DNA from: Curtobacterium sp. MCSS17_008
GTDB lineage: Bacteria; Actinomycetota; Actinomycetes; Actinomycetales; Microbacteriaceae
Direction of reading: 5' to 3'
Assembly (NCBI RefSeq): GCF_003234185.1
Contig: NZ_QKSM01000018.1
Span: 1 to 47,913 of the forward strand
DNA length: 47,913 bases
The notes beneath the pieces were generated by a model. It did no database searches and was not told where the DNA came from. It saw only the letters and a program-made list of their open reading frames with translations. Made by a program: the position numbers and the translations under genes. Within the stretch, counting starts at the first letter, position 1, and each line of letters begins with the position of its first letter. This document shows, one piece after another, positions 9,304 to 17,760 of the stretch.

Positions 9304-10196
9304 GCGTCGAGTATCGCATCCTCGCGCAGCCGCACCTCGACCTGGTGCCGGGCCCGGAGGTACTCGACCGCGGCCGCCGCAGCGCTGCCGGGAGGGCCCG
9401 AGAACGACGACAGGAAGTGCTCCCCGCCGGACACCGCCAGGGTCTGCCACCGGAAGGTGACGGAGCCGAAGGGCTCGACCTCGACCGGTGCCCAACCCTC
9501 ACGCAACGGGCGCGCCTCGTGGTCCGCCCACACCCGGCGGAACGTCTGCGACCGCTGCGACAGGATCCCGACGAGTTCGTCCAGCCGCGGCTCGCCCGGG
9601 TCCGCGTGGAAGCGCAACGCCGCGGTCATGTCGGCGACGGTCCGCTCCCACGCGGCGCGGTGCCGCTCGTCCGTCTCACGGGCGGCCCGGCGGACCACCT
9701 CCTCGAGCACGTTCGACCCCGGCTCGCACCGCGCGGGCAGCAGCATCCGTCCCAGGTCGTTGACGGCGACCAGGTCGTGGTGGCGGTCGACCACGTACGC
9801 GGGGATCGTCGACCACGACGACAACATGGATGCCAGGTCGACCGACGGGCCGCGGACCGCCTCCGGTCCCCCGTCCGTCCCGGCACCAGGCGACACCGGC
9901 GGGTGCGGTCGCGGGCCCACCTGTCCGGCGAGGCGGAACAGGTGCTCCCGGCCGTCGGCGTCGAGGCCGAACGTGCGCGCGAGCGACGCGAGGACCTGCG
10001 CCGAGGGGCGACGGTCCTTGCCCTGCTCCAGCCGGAGGTAGTAGTCGGCGCTGATCCCCGCGAGCTGCGCGACCTCCTGCCGGCGCAGTCCCCGGACGCG
10101 GCGACCGCGTCCGGTCTCGAACCCGTGGTCCTCGGGCCGGAGGCGGTCGCGGCGAGCGCGGAGGTAGGCCCCGAGGTCAGTCGTCACGTCGTCCAC
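9243..10196 (-). CDS. XRE-family HTH regulator with MmyB-like ligand-binding domain
   Basis: 317-aa regulator. An XRE-type HTH at about residues 12-75 (RRVRGLRRQEVAQLAGISADYY, a typical start for this group, split here by reading LRRQEVAQLAGIS and YYLRLEQG) is followed by an MmyB-like sensing domain with YVVDRHHDLVAVNDLGR and HFLSSFSGP. In related proteins this domain is thought to bind small or fatty-acid-like ligands. GTG 10196 is chosen because AAGGGG lies 5-6 nt upstream and the product then begins at a normal distance from the HTH. The 3' end overlaps the start of the LAL regulator. It diverges from three alpha/beta hydrolase genes, whose expression it may control. Confidence 0.88.
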   Translation of the reverse strand: MDDVTTDLGAYLRARRDRLRPEDHGFETGRGRRVRGLRRQEVAQLAGISADYYLRLEQGKDRRPSAQVLASLARTFGLDADGREHLFRLAGQVGPRPHPPVSPGAGTDGGPEAVRGPSVDLASMLSSWSTIPAYVVDRHHDLVAVNDLGRMLLPARCEPGSNVLEEVVRRAARETDERHRAAWERTVADMTAALRFHADPGEPRLDELVGILSQRSQTFRRVWADHEARPLREGWAPVEVEPFGSVTFRWQTLAVSGGEHFLSSFSGPPGSAAAAAVEYLRARHQVEVRLREDAILDAWRSVPSWSGETESSNVSVP

Positions 10197-10542
10197 TGCA
10201 ACCCCTTCCCGTCTCGACGGTAGGGTCCCCGGCCCCGCCGCCGCCACACGTCGACGACCTATTCCGACGGGTCGACCTACCTAGGTACGACCGACCAGCG
10301 GCCGGGGCTGACCCCCGCGGGGCCACCATCGCGCTCCCCCTCCGTCGCGGCCGCTGCCCGTGGTTCCGCAGGATCCGTCGGCGACCGACCCGGCGCCCTG
10401 CGTCCGGAGACGCCGCGGAGCCTGCTCGCGCGTGAACAGACGCTCGTCGAGCTGGCCGGGGCAGGGCCACGACAGGCGCCGTCCGCCCTTCCTAGCGTGT
10501 GGCCCGTCCCACCTCCACCATCCGATCCTGAGAGGACCGACG
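10197..10542. promoter_or_regulatory. Divergent intergenic control region (XRE regulator / hydrolase operon)
   Basis: This 346-bp gap holds no gene I can support. It must contain promoters for both directions. It includes a perfect 10-bp palindrome, TACCTAGGTA, at 10278-10287, flanked by two GTCGAC motifs (10250s and 10271), which is a plausible regulator site. The hydrolase gene has AGAGGA 7 nt before its ATG. I do not see convincing -35/-10 boxes. Confidence 0.5.
10278..10287. promoter_or_regulatory. Palindromic candidate operator TACCTAGGTA
   Basis: Perfect 10-bp dyad in the divergent gap, about 80 bp before the XRE start. AT-content is higher than in its surroundings. Candidate autoregulatory site for the XRE regulator; no second copy was seen in the window. 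Confidence 0.35.
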
Positions 10543-11271
10543 ATGTCAGCACCCACCATCGTGCTCGTCCACGGAGCGTTCGCCGACTCGGCGAGCTACG
10601 CTCCCGTCACCGGCGCACTGCTCGACCAGGGGCACCGCGTCATCGTGCCCGCCGTCCCGAACCGCAGCCTGCTCGGGGACTCCGCCTACGTCCGCTCGAT
10701 CGTCGAGGGGGTCGACGGCCCGGTCGTGCTCGTCGGCCACTCGTACGGCGGTGCGGTCATCACCGTCGCCGGTGCTGCCGAGAACGTCGTCGGGCTCGTG
10801 TACCTCGCCGGGTACGCCCTCGACGAGGGCGAGAGCCTCGGCGCGCTGCAGGGCGGTTTCCCGGACTCCGACCTCGCCGCGAACCTCGTCTACACGCCGT
10901 TCCCGGTCCCCGGCGGCGAGGACGGAACCGACGTGTCCGTCGCCGTCGACGCGTTCCCGGACGTCTTCGCAGCGGGTGTCGACCGCGCGACCACCGAGGT
11001 GCTCGCCGTCTCGCAGCGTCCCCTCGCCGCCCTGGCGTTCGGCGAGCAGGCACCCGTCGCCGCGTGGAAGACCACCCCGGCGTGGGGCATCGTCTCCGCC
11101 GCCGACCGGACGATCAACCCGGACGTGGAGCGGTTCGGGTACCAGCGCGGCGGCTTCCGCACCGTCGTCGAGCTGGACGCCCCGCACCTCGTCATGCTCT
11201 CCCACCCCCAGGACGTCGTCGCGTTCATCACCGACGCCGTCGCCGAACTCTCCCGGAAGGACCAGTCGTGA
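10543..11271 (+). CDS. Alpha/beta hydrolase (esterase-like)
   Basis: 242-aa alpha/beta-hydrolase with no signal peptide. The oxyanion strand motif VLVHGAFADS lies at residues 7-16 and the nucleophile elbow GHSYGG places Ser67. The C-terminal DAPHLVMLSHPQ supplies the histidine. This subgroup includes plant salicylate-esterase-like and EstC-like enzymes. The ATG has AGAGGA upstream. It is the first gene of a probable operon, overlapping the next hydrolase by 4 bp, and it diverges from an XRE/LAL regulator pair. It is visibly paralogous to the hydrolase at 12362-13081 (shared HGAFADS and GHSYGG). Substrate unknown. Confidence 0.87.
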   Translation: MSAPTIVLVHGAFADSASYAPVTGALLDQGHRVIVPAVPNRSLLGDSAYVRSIVEGVDGPVVLVGHSYGGAVITVAGAAENVVGLVYLAGYALDEGESLGALQGGFPDSDLAANLVYTPFPVPGGEDGTDVSVAVDAFPDVFAAGVDRATTEVLAVSQRPLAALAFGEQAPVAAWKTTPAWGIVSAADRTINPDVERFGYQRGGFRTVVELDAPHLVMLSHPQDVVAFITDAVAELSRKDQS

Positions 11272-12233
11272 CCACCGCGAACCCGAAGGACATCGCCCTC
11301 GAGCCCGCCGCCCAGGCGTTCGTCGAGGCGACCGCGAACCCGCCGTTCCTGTACCAGCTCAGCCCCGAGGACGGCCGTGCCGCAGTCGACGGCGTGCAGG
11401 ACTCGGAGATCTGGAAGCCCGAGGTCGACGAGGAGTGGGTCACCGTCGAGGGCGGCCCCACCGGCACCGTCCGCGCCCGCATCGTCAAGCCGAAGGGCGC
11501 CACCGGGGTCCTGCCCGTCGTGCTCTACACGCACGGAGCCGGCTGGGTCTTCGGCGACGCCCACACCCACGACCGCCTGGTCCGCGACCTCGCCGTGGGC
11601 ACCGGCGCAGCCGTCGTCTTCCCCGAGTACGACCGCGCCCCGGAACACCGGTACCCCGTGCAGAACGAGCAGTCCTACGCGGTCGCGCAGTGGGTCGTCC
11701 AGCACGGCGCCGAGCACGACCTCGACGGCAGCACGATGGCGATCGCCGGCGACTCGGTCGGCGGCAACATGGCCATCGCGCTGAACCTCATGGGCGCCGA
11801 GCGCGGGGACGTGTCCTTCCGCGGCGCGGTCCTGTTCTACCCGGTGACCGACGCGGCATTCGACACCCCGTCCTACGAGGAGTTCGCCGAGGGCTACTTC
11901 CTGGCCCGTGACGGCATGCGGTGGTTCTGGGACCAGTACACGACGAGCGAGGAGGACCGCGCGCAGATCACGGCCTCCCCGCTCCGCGCGACCGAGGAGC
12001 AGCTCGCCTCCTTCCCGCCGACCCTCGTGGTGACGGGCGAGGCCGACGTGCTCCGTGACGAGGGCGAGGCGTTCGCCGCGAAGCTCCGTCGTGCTGGCGT
12101 CGAGGTCACCGCCGTCCGGTACGGCGGCATCATCCACGACTTCGTGATGGTGAACAGCATGCACGACACCCCGCAGGCGAAGGCCGCGGTCGCCCAGGCG
12201 GTCGCACACCTGTCCGCAGCGCTGCAGCGCTGA
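11268..12233 (+). CDS. Alpha/beta hydrolase, hormone-sensitive-lipase (Aes) family
   Basis: 321-aa carboxylesterase-like enzyme. The family oxyanion-hole motif HGGGW appears as HGAGW at residues 89-93. The nucleophile elbow is GDSVGG with Ser163. EADVLRDEG and GIIHDF near the C-terminus fit the catalytic Asp and His. The CPEYDRAPE-like segment reads FPEYDRAPEHRYP, typical of the HSL group. The GTG start overlaps the previous stop as GTGA, so co-expression with the first hydrolase is expected. A hairpin follows the stop codon. It probably hydrolyses short-chain acyl esters or a xenobiotic ester; the natural substrate is not evident. Confidence 0.9.
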   Translation: MTTANPKDIALEPAAQAFVEATANPPFLYQLSPEDGRAAVDGVQDSEIWKPEVDEEWVTVEGGPTGTVRARIVKPKGATGVLPVVLYTHGAGWVFGDAHTHDRLVRDLAVGTGAAVVFPEYDRAPEHRYPVQNEQSYAVAQWVVQHGAEHDLDGSTMAIAGDSVGGNMAIALNLMGAERGDVSFRGAVLFYPVTDAAFDTPSYEEFAEGYFLARDGMRWFWDQYTTSEEDRAQITASPLRATEEQLASFPPTLVVTGEADVLRDEGEAFAAKLRRAGVEVTAVRYGGIIHDFVMVNSMHDTPQAKAAVAQAVAHLSAALQR

Positions 12234-12239
12234 ACGGGT

Positions 12240-12274
12240 GCGGGTGCGGCCGGTCGCCCGCCGGTCGCACCCGC
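12240..12274 (+). terminator. Hairpin between the second and third hydrolase genes
   Basis: Two 14-nt arms (GCGGGTGCGGCCGG and CCGGTCGCACCCGC) with one mismatch enclose a 7-nt loop, 6 bp after the stop codon. It may terminate or attenuate transcription before the third hydrolase. Confidence 0.55.
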
Positions 12275-12361
12275 GCCGCCCCGCCCGAGCGGGCGACAGC
12301 CCGCCCGGCCGCACCTCCGCAGCCACGCACTCCCGCCCGCCCCGTCACCGAGAGGCTCCCC

Positions 12362-13081
12362 ATGCCCGCCACCACACCCACCGCCGTCCTGATCCACGGC
12401 GCGTTCGCCGACTCCTCGAGCTGGAACGCGGTCACCGCGCAGCTCACCGCCGCCGACGTCGACGTCGTCGCGTTCGCCAACCCCCTGCGCAGCGTCCGTG
12501 CCGACGCCGCGGCGCTGCAGGACCTCGTCCGCTCCCTGGACCGTCCCGTCGTGCTCGTCGGCCACTCGTACGGCGGCATGGTCGCGACCGAGGCCGCCGC
12601 CGACCTCGACGCCGTCACCGCCCTCGTCTACGTCGGCGCCTTCGTGCCCGCCCCCGGCGAGAGCGCCGGCGACCTCGCCGGCCGGTTCCCGGGGAGCACC
12701 CTCGGCGAGACCCTCTTGCCGACCCCGCTGACCGACGGCGGTGTCGAGTTCCGCATCGACCCGACCCGCTTCCGCCACCAGTTCGCGCACGACGTGCGCG
12801 GACCCGAGGCGGCCGCCATGGCGATCGCGCAGCGCCCCGTGACGGAGGCCGCCCTCGGGGAGCCGCTCGGTGCCTCCCGTGCGGCCTGGTCGTCCCTGCC
12901 CGCCTGGAGCGTCTTCGGGGAGGACGACCGGAACATCCCGGTCGCCGCGCACCGCTGGATGGCGGAGCGCGCCGGGTTCGTCGACACGACGGAGCTGGCG
13001 GGCGCGTCCCACGCGATCGCCGTCTCGCAGCCGGACGCCGTCGCCGCCGCGGTCCTCGCGGCGGTCCGGCACACGTCCTGA
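12362..13081 (+). CDS. Alpha/beta hydrolase (paralogue of the first hydrolase)
   Basis: 239-aa cytoplasmic alpha/beta hydrolase. IHGAFADSSSW at 11-21 gives the oxyanion region, GHSYGG places nucleophile Ser69, and ASHAIAVSQPD supplies the catalytic His near the C-terminus. The pattern of conserved blocks is the same as in the hydrolase at 10543-11271, so the pair likely arose by duplication, now separated by an unrelated HSL-type enzyme. The ATG is preceded by GAGAGG. It is followed after 2 bp by a membrane-protein gene. Substrate unknown. Confidence 0.87.
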   Translation: MPATTPTAVLIHGAFADSSSWNAVTAQLTAADVDVVAFANPLRSVRADAAALQDLVRSLDRPVVLVGHSYGGMVATEAAADLDAVTALVYVGAFVPAPGESAGDLAGRFPGSTLGETLLPTPLTDGGVEFRIDPTRFRHQFAHDVRGPEAAAMAIAQRPVTEAALGEPLGASRAAWSSLPAWSVFGEDDRNIPVAAHRWMAERAGFVDTTELAGASHAIAVSQPDAVAAAVLAAVRHTS

Positions 13082-13083
13082 CG

Positions 13084-13773
13084 GTGGAGCCCGTGGACGA
13101 CCTGCCCGACGCGCGCGACTCCGCCGAGCGGTTGCCGGACCGGCCGAGCGCCTTCCTCAGCGCGCTGCTGACGGAGCAGTTCATCCTCGAGTCGGCGCGG
13201 AACGCGACGGTGTCGGAGTCCGGCACCCGTGCGTCGATCTACCTGACGACGCTGTCGAGCAGCCTGGTCGCCTTCGGCTTCCTCGCGGACACCCCGTTCG
13301 CCGTCGTGTTCCTCGCCGCGGTCCTGCCGATGGTGTTCCTGCTCGGGGTGTTCACCTACGTCCGACTCGTCGAGACGTCGCTCGAGGACGTCGCCGCCCT
13401 CGCCGCGCTGCAGCAGATCCGCCGGTACTACCGCACGATCCTGCCCGGCGGCGAGCGGTACTTCCCGATGCCGGCGCGGGACCACGCGCCGAACGAGATG
13501 CTCGACATCGGCGGTGCCGCGTCGTGGCGCCGGGTGTTCTCGACCCTGTCGTCGGCTATCGGTGCCGTGAACTCGGTCGTCGCGGGCGCCGGGGTCGTGG
13601 CGCTCCTGGTCCACGTCACGACGACCTCGTTCGCCGTGACCGGCGGCGGCGTCGTGGTCCTGGTGCTCCTGGTGCTGCACGGGCTGTTCCAGGAACGGCG
13701 GTACGCGCAGCTGCCGCGGATCATCCGGGCGGCGCGGTCCGCGCGGACACCGGGTGCGGACGACGACGACTGA
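13084..13773 (+). CDS. Hypothetical integral membrane protein
   Basis: 229-aa protein I do not recognise by family. It has an acidic N-terminus and about four hydrophobic segments: LTTLSSSLVAFGFLA and VVFLAAVLPMVFLLGVFTYV near residues 58-100, and two in the C-terminal half (AIGAVNSVVAGAGVVALLV, then GGGVVVLVLLVLHGLF). Between the pairs lies a soluble stretch of some 60 residues (QQIRRYYRTILPGG). The C-terminus is basic then poly-Asp. GTG 13084 or GTG 13093 could be the start. It lies 2 bp after a hydrolase gene and is followed by a strong hairpin, so it closes that operon. Confidence 0.75.
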   Translation: MEPVDDLPDARDSAERLPDRPSAFLSALLTEQFILESARNATVSESGTRASIYLTTLSSSLVAFGFLADTPFAVVFLAAVLPMVFLLGVFTYVRLVETSLEDVAALAALQQIRRYYRTILPGGERYFPMPARDHAPNEMLDIGGAASWRRVFSTLSSAIGAVNSVVAGAGVVALLVHVTTTSFAVTGGGVVVLVLLVLHGLFQERRYAQLPRIIRAARSARTPGADDDD

Positions 13774-13784
13774 CGACGGTCGGC

Positions 13785-13832
13785 GACGGACGGGAGGCGC
13801 GGTGCGGGCTGGCACCGTGCCTCCCGTCCGTC
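13785..13832 (+). terminator. Long hairpin made from the dispersed GACGGACGGGAGGC element
   Basis: Two 21-nt arms (13785-13805 and 13812-13832) pair with one mismatch around a 6-nt loop, 11 bp after the membrane-protein stop. The outer 14 bp are the same sequence used in the hairpin at 24536-24579, while the inner stem and loop differ. Likely an intrinsic terminator built from a repeated element. Confidence 0.75.
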
Positions 13833-13941
13833 GTCCGGTCACCGGCCGGCTCGTCGCCGCCCTCGAGGGACGTCGGCGGCTCGGGCTCGGGTCGTCCAGC
13901 GGAGCGGACATCGTCGACCCGGCCCACTACCATGCACCTGT

Positions 13942-15894
13942 ATGGGGGTACAGTTCGACGACGGAGCAGCGGGGGCGCTCATCAGCGCAGCCCGGCGTGC
14001 GGACCGGGTGCTCGGCGAGCAGGGGGCCGGGCGCCGAGGCGCAGCCGAGACGGCGGCGCAGGAGTTCCGAGGCGGGTACGCGGACCTGTTCACGGCAGCG
14101 TGCACGCTCGAGGCAGGGGACCGCGGGAAGCTCGGCCGCGCGTTCGACTCGCTGGCGCAGCAGGTCGAGCAGGCGAAGCAGCAGGCGGCCGAGGAACGCG
14201 CCCGGCTCAGCGACCTCGCCGCGTGGGACAGCCGCGAGGCCGATCGTGCCGAGCGCCGAGACGACGACCCCGTGCAGTGGGTCACGAGCACCGTCGAGGG
14301 CGTCTTCGACCCGCGCCCGTCGGCGCCTCCCGTGCAGCCGTCGACGATCTCGGTCGCGTTCGCGGCGGCGCAGCGGAACCGCACCTCGGCGGGCGTCGGG
14401 TCGGGGACGAGCAGCGCGGTGCCCGGCGACCTCCGGACCTTCGCCGCACACGCCCGCGCAGCCGACACCGCGGCCCGGACCGAGGTCGACCGCGTCGCCA
14501 CCGCTTGGACCCGGTTCGTCGCGTCCTGCTCGTGGGTGCCGACCGGCGGCGCAGGCTTCCTCGACGGCGCACACCGGTACCTCGACGAGAACGACGCCGA
14601 CGCCGTCTGGATCGGCCACGTCGCCGAGGCCTTCGAGCAGGCCGGCGGCGGCACGATGACCAACCGGTCGCTCGACCTGTTCGTCAGCGCGTTCATCGCC
14701 GCCGACGGCGGGGACCCCGCAACCGTCCTCGCGCACATGGACCCCGAGGTCGCGGCGGCGTGGCTGGCCGCGAACCCGCAGGTCCTCGACCGGTTCCTGA
14801 CGGCCCCGCCGGGGTGGGGGACCCCGGGGAGCGTCTTCGACGCGCTGGTGGCCGCGGCGCGCGTGGCAGGCAGGGCCCCGACCGACTACGCGGACCTGCT
14901 GCAGCGGATGTACGTCACGCGTGCGGCTGAGAAGGTCGGGATCGACATGGGCTCCTGGCAGCTCGGTCGCGGTGCGCCGGCGCTCATGCCGCAGGTGGCC
15001 GGCTCGTACGAGTACTACGGGAGCCTGTTCCTCGACAACCCGGACTTCACGTGGGCGGGCATGGCGAACATGGTCGGGCCGGACTTCGCCGCGGGGTTCC
15101 TCGACCTCCACTCGTTCCGCGACCACATCGCCGCGGCGGTGCCGCTCGCCCCGCCCGCGGTACGACCCCTGATGGAGCGGCTCGGCGAGATGGGCGACGA
15201 CGAGATCGCGTTCTACGAGCGGACGTTCCTCGACATGCAGAAGGACATCTTCGTCGACGCGTCGACCATGCACGAGGCGTACCTCGACGGAGGCATGGAC
15301 AGCATCCGCGAGCTCCGTGACGCCGGGCTGCTGCTGGGGGCGACCCCCGACCCGAACGCGGCCGAGCGGTCCGAGGCCGAGACGTTCCGCGCATGGCAGC
15401 AGATCGACGCCGGAATGCGCGGCGGCCAGCAGGACCTGGTCGACCAGGGCAACACGACCCTCCTGCTCCGTGAGCAGCGGGACACGATCCAGCAGAACTA
15501 CACGGACATGCGCAACCACGCGCCCACGGGCGAGGCGCTCACGAGGATGCTCGGCATCGTGGGCGATGCGTCGATCCCCGGCACGAAGACGCTCGGCCAG
15601 TACGAGGGCGGGACCGAGGTCCCCGTCGACCTCGTCCCGATCCAGCCCGGTGTGCAGGGCTGGATCGAGCACCTGTACCTGCCGGAGGAGAACATCTCGG
15701 AGTTCGACACGCGGTGGGAGTACATCGAGGGCGACACGCTGCCCGCGTGGCAGCAGCTCGTCCACGACGACCCGGACCGGGCACGGGACCTCGTCGGCGC
15801 CTCGGTGCCCGACCGGATCGCGGACCGACGCCTCGACGAGCGTGCCGGCGAGCTGCTCGGCGACCTCTACGAACGGGAGTACACGTGGCAGTGA
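13942..15894 (+). CDS. Large helical WXG-like protein of unknown function
   Basis: 650-aa soluble protein without signal peptide. Residues 1-125 are predicted helical and resemble the hairpin helices of WXG100/ESX-type proteins (GALISAARRADRVLGEQ, then a second helix rich in Gln/Glu and ending near AWDSREADR). A Pro/Ser-rich break is followed by a second similar helical stretch around 175-250 (LRTFAAHARAADTAARTEV, AWTRFVASCSWV). The C-terminal 350 residues are acidic and Trp/Tyr-rich, with no toxin or enzyme motif I can name. The gene overlaps a lipoprotein gene, so the pair works together. A type VII secretion substrate or a cell-envelope structural protein is possible, but this is inference. 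No ESX ATPase or EsxA/B-like pair is in the window. Confidence 0.75.
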   Translation: MGVQFDDGAAGALISAARRADRVLGEQGAGRRGAAETAAQEFRGGYADLFTAACTLEAGDRGKLGRAFDSLAQQVEQAKQQAAEERARLSDLAAWDSREADRAERRDDDPVQWVTSTVEGVFDPRPSAPPVQPSTISVAFAAAQRNRTSAGVGSGTSSAVPGDLRTFAAHARAADTAARTEVDRVATAWTRFVASCSWVPTGGAGFLDGAHRYLDENDADAVWIGHVAEAFEQAGGGTMTNRSLDLFVSAFIAADGGDPATVLAHMDPEVAAAWLAANPQVLDRFLTAPPGWGTPGSVFDALVAAARVAGRAPTDYADLLQRMYVTRAAEKVGIDMGSWQLGRGAPALMPQVAGSYEYYGSLFLDNPDFTWAGMANMVGPDFAAGFLDLHSFRDHIAAAVPLAPPAVRPLMERLGEMGDDEIAFYERTFLDMQKDIFVDASTMHEAYLDGGMDSIRELRDAGLLLGATPDPNAAERSEAETFRAWQQIDAGMRGGQQDLVDQGNTTLLLREQRDTIQQNYTDMRNHAPTGEALTRMLGIVGDASIPGTKTLGQYEGGTEVPVDLVPIQPGVQGWIEHLYLPEENISEFDTRWEYIEGDTLPAWQQLVHDDPDRARDLVGASVPDRIADRRLDERAGELLGDLYEREYTWQ

Positions 15895-16619
15895 CCAGGT
15901 ACCGACGACTGGCGCTCGGCATCGCCGCCGTGATGACCGTCGCCCTGCTGGCCGGGTGCTCCGGTCAGCTGCCCGGCGTACCGGGCGACTCCACCAGCCA
16001 GGACCACGGAAGCGAGGCACGCGTGCGCCACCACGGACCGACCCCGACGGCGATGCGACACGAGGACGGCGTCGAGGTGTGGGACCTCACCGGACCGCCG
16101 ACCGTCGAGGCGCTCGGCATCGACACCGACGGGCGGGAGACCCTGTCGAACGCGGTTGGCGCCTACAGCTCGACACCCGAACGCCCGGTCCGCATGCTCC
16201 TGCCCGGCGGCCGGACCGTCGAGATGGCGGCCGGCGAGGTGATCTTCGAGGCGGCCGACTCCCGCGAGGAGGTCACCGACCCGGACTCCGGCAAGGTGAT
16301 CATCCCCCAGGGACGCCAGTTCTGGCTGCGCGTGGACGGCCTGACCGAGGAGGGTGTCGACGCCGGCGTGGGCGCCTTCCGTGACGCCCTCGAGCAGGCC
16401 GACCTGCCGACGACCAAGGCGGACGAACTGCGCGAACGCGCCAGCACACCTGCGGCGACCGCTGACACCCCGAGCACGAAGCGCATCGGGGAGAGCGTCG
16501 AGCTCCCCGACGTGCAGGGAGCGACGGCGTCCATCAGCTCCACGTTCAAGCCGCGGCCGGACGTGCTGGTGTTCCAGCTGCAGTTCCACCTCAACTGGGA
16601 CCCCGTTCCGATCCCGTGA
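15885..16619 (+). CDS. Hypothetical lipoprotein
   Basis: 244-aa lipoprotein. Basic N-terminus, hydrophobic core and lipobox LLAGC with Cys25 indicate export and lipidation on the outer face of the membrane. The mature part is acidic and soluble, with no family that I recognise; near the C-terminus FKPRPDVLVFQLQFHLNW looks like a terminal beta hairpin. The start could be GTG 15885 (GGGAG 5 nt upstream) or GTG 15891, which would give the 4-bp GTGA overlap common in this genome. Both overlap the 3' end of the large helical protein, implying coupled expression and possibly a physical complex. Confidence 0.8.
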   Translation: MAVTRYRRLALGIAAVMTVALLAGCSGQLPGVPGDSTSQDHGSEARVRHHGPTPTAMRHEDGVEVWDLTGPPTVEALGIDTDGRETLSNAVGAYSSTPERPVRMLLPGGRTVEMAAGEVIFEAADSREEVTDPDSGKVIIPQGRQFWLRVDGLTEEGVDAGVGAFRDALEQADLPTTKADELRERASTPAATADTPSTKRIGESVELPDVQGATASISSTFKPRPDVLVFQLQFHLNWDPVPIP

Positions 16620-16635
16620 GCGGCCGCGGTGACGC

Positions 16636-17760
16636 TCAGGTCGCGGAGCCCTCGGGTGCGAGCAGCAACGGTCCGGCGGATCCCGAGGGGCCGATGACCA
16701 CGAGGTCGGCGGCAGCCCCGACGCCGAGCCGCGGACGGAGACCGAGCACAGCCGCCGCCCGGGCCGAGGACGCCCGCACCGCTGCCGGCAGTCGGTCCGG
16801 TCGCCCGTCGAGGAACCGTGCCACGGCGTCAGCCACCGTGATGGTGCTCCCCGCCAGCGAGGACCCGTCCGCGAGCCGCGCGACACCCTCCGAGACCACG
16901 ACCTCCGAGCCGGCGATCCGGTAGCTGCCGTCGGCGCAGCCGGTCGCCGCCATGGCATCGGAGACGAGCACGAGCCGACCGTCGGCGGCGGTACGGATGA
17001 GGTCGACGGTCACCGGGTCGAGGTGGTGCCCGTCCACGATGCACTCGACGGTCAGCCGCTCGTCCGTCAGCGCGATGCCGGCCGGGCCCGGCGCACGGTG
17101 GTGCAGCGGCGGCATCCCGTTGAAGAGGTGTGTGACGAGGGTCGCACCGGCGTCCACGGCGGCCCGCACCTGGTCCTCGTCGGCGTCGGTGTGCCCCACC
17201 GCGACGACGATGCCGGCTGCCGCCAGTCGGCGGGTCGCGTCGAGCGCCCCGGGGAGTTCGGGTGCGAGCGTGACGATCCGGAGTGCGGCACCCCCGGCGT
17301 CCACGAACAGGTCGACCTCGTCGGGGGTCGGCGGGTGCAGCAGGGCCGCGGCGTGTGCGCCGCGTCGTGCGGGGGCGAGCCAGGGCCCCTCGAGGTGCAG
17401 TCCGGCGAAGGTGCCGTCGTCGACGAGCGGTCCGAGACGGTGCAGGGCGGCCACCGTGTCCGCGACCGTCCCCGTCGCGATCGACGCCACGAGGTGGGCC
17501 GTACCGCGGGCGGCGTGGTGGGCCGCAGCCGCACGGGCCTCGGCGACCGAGCACGAGGCGAAGTCGTGCCCGAGTGCTCCGTGCGCGTGCAGGTCGACGA
17601 ACGCCGGCAGGACGGTGCCCGGCGCGTCGACCGCTCGGTCGTGCGCGGGCGCCGGCCCGGTGCCGATCGCGCTGACCCGGCCGTCGTCCACGGCGATCCA
17701 CCCGTCGTGCAGGTCGGCCTCCGCGGTGACGATGCGCGGGGCGCGGACGAGGACCGTCAC
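16636..17760 (-). CDS. nagA: N-acetylglucosamine-6-phosphate deacetylase
   Basis: 374-aa amidohydrolase that removes acetate from GlcNAc-6-P (and, in several bacteria, GalNAc-6-P). Metal and catalytic residues are visible: DLHAHG with His58 and His60, HLEGPW with Glu124, VGHTDAD with His190, THLFNGMPPLHH with His211, and VSDAMAATG with the catalytic Asp268. GTG 17760 overlaps the stop of the ROK kinase by 4 bp (GTGA), so kinase and deacetylase are made together. The pair diverges from a DeoR/AgaR regulator with RTGATCG half-sites between them. No nagB is present in the window; the AgaS isomerase/deaminase at 31737 could take the product if the sugar is GalN-6-P. Confidence 0.93.
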   Translation of the reverse strand: MTVLVRAPRIVTAEADLHDGWIAVDDGRVSAIGTGPAPAHDRAVDAPGTVLPAFVDLHAHGALGHDFASCSVAEARAAAAHHAARGTAHLVASIATGTVADTVAALHRLGPLVDDGTFAGLHLEGPWLAPARRGAHAAALLHPPTPDEVDLFVDAGGAALRIVTLAPELPGALDATRRLAAAGIVVAVGHTDADEDQVRAAVDAGATLVTHLFNGMPPLHHRAPGPAGIALTDERLTVECIVDGHHLDPVTVDLIRTAADGRLVLVSDAMAATGCADGSYRIAGSEVVVSEGVARLADGSSLAGSTITVADAVARFLDGRPDRLPAAVRASSARAAAVLGLRPRLGVGAAADLVVIGPSGSAGPLLLAPEGSAT

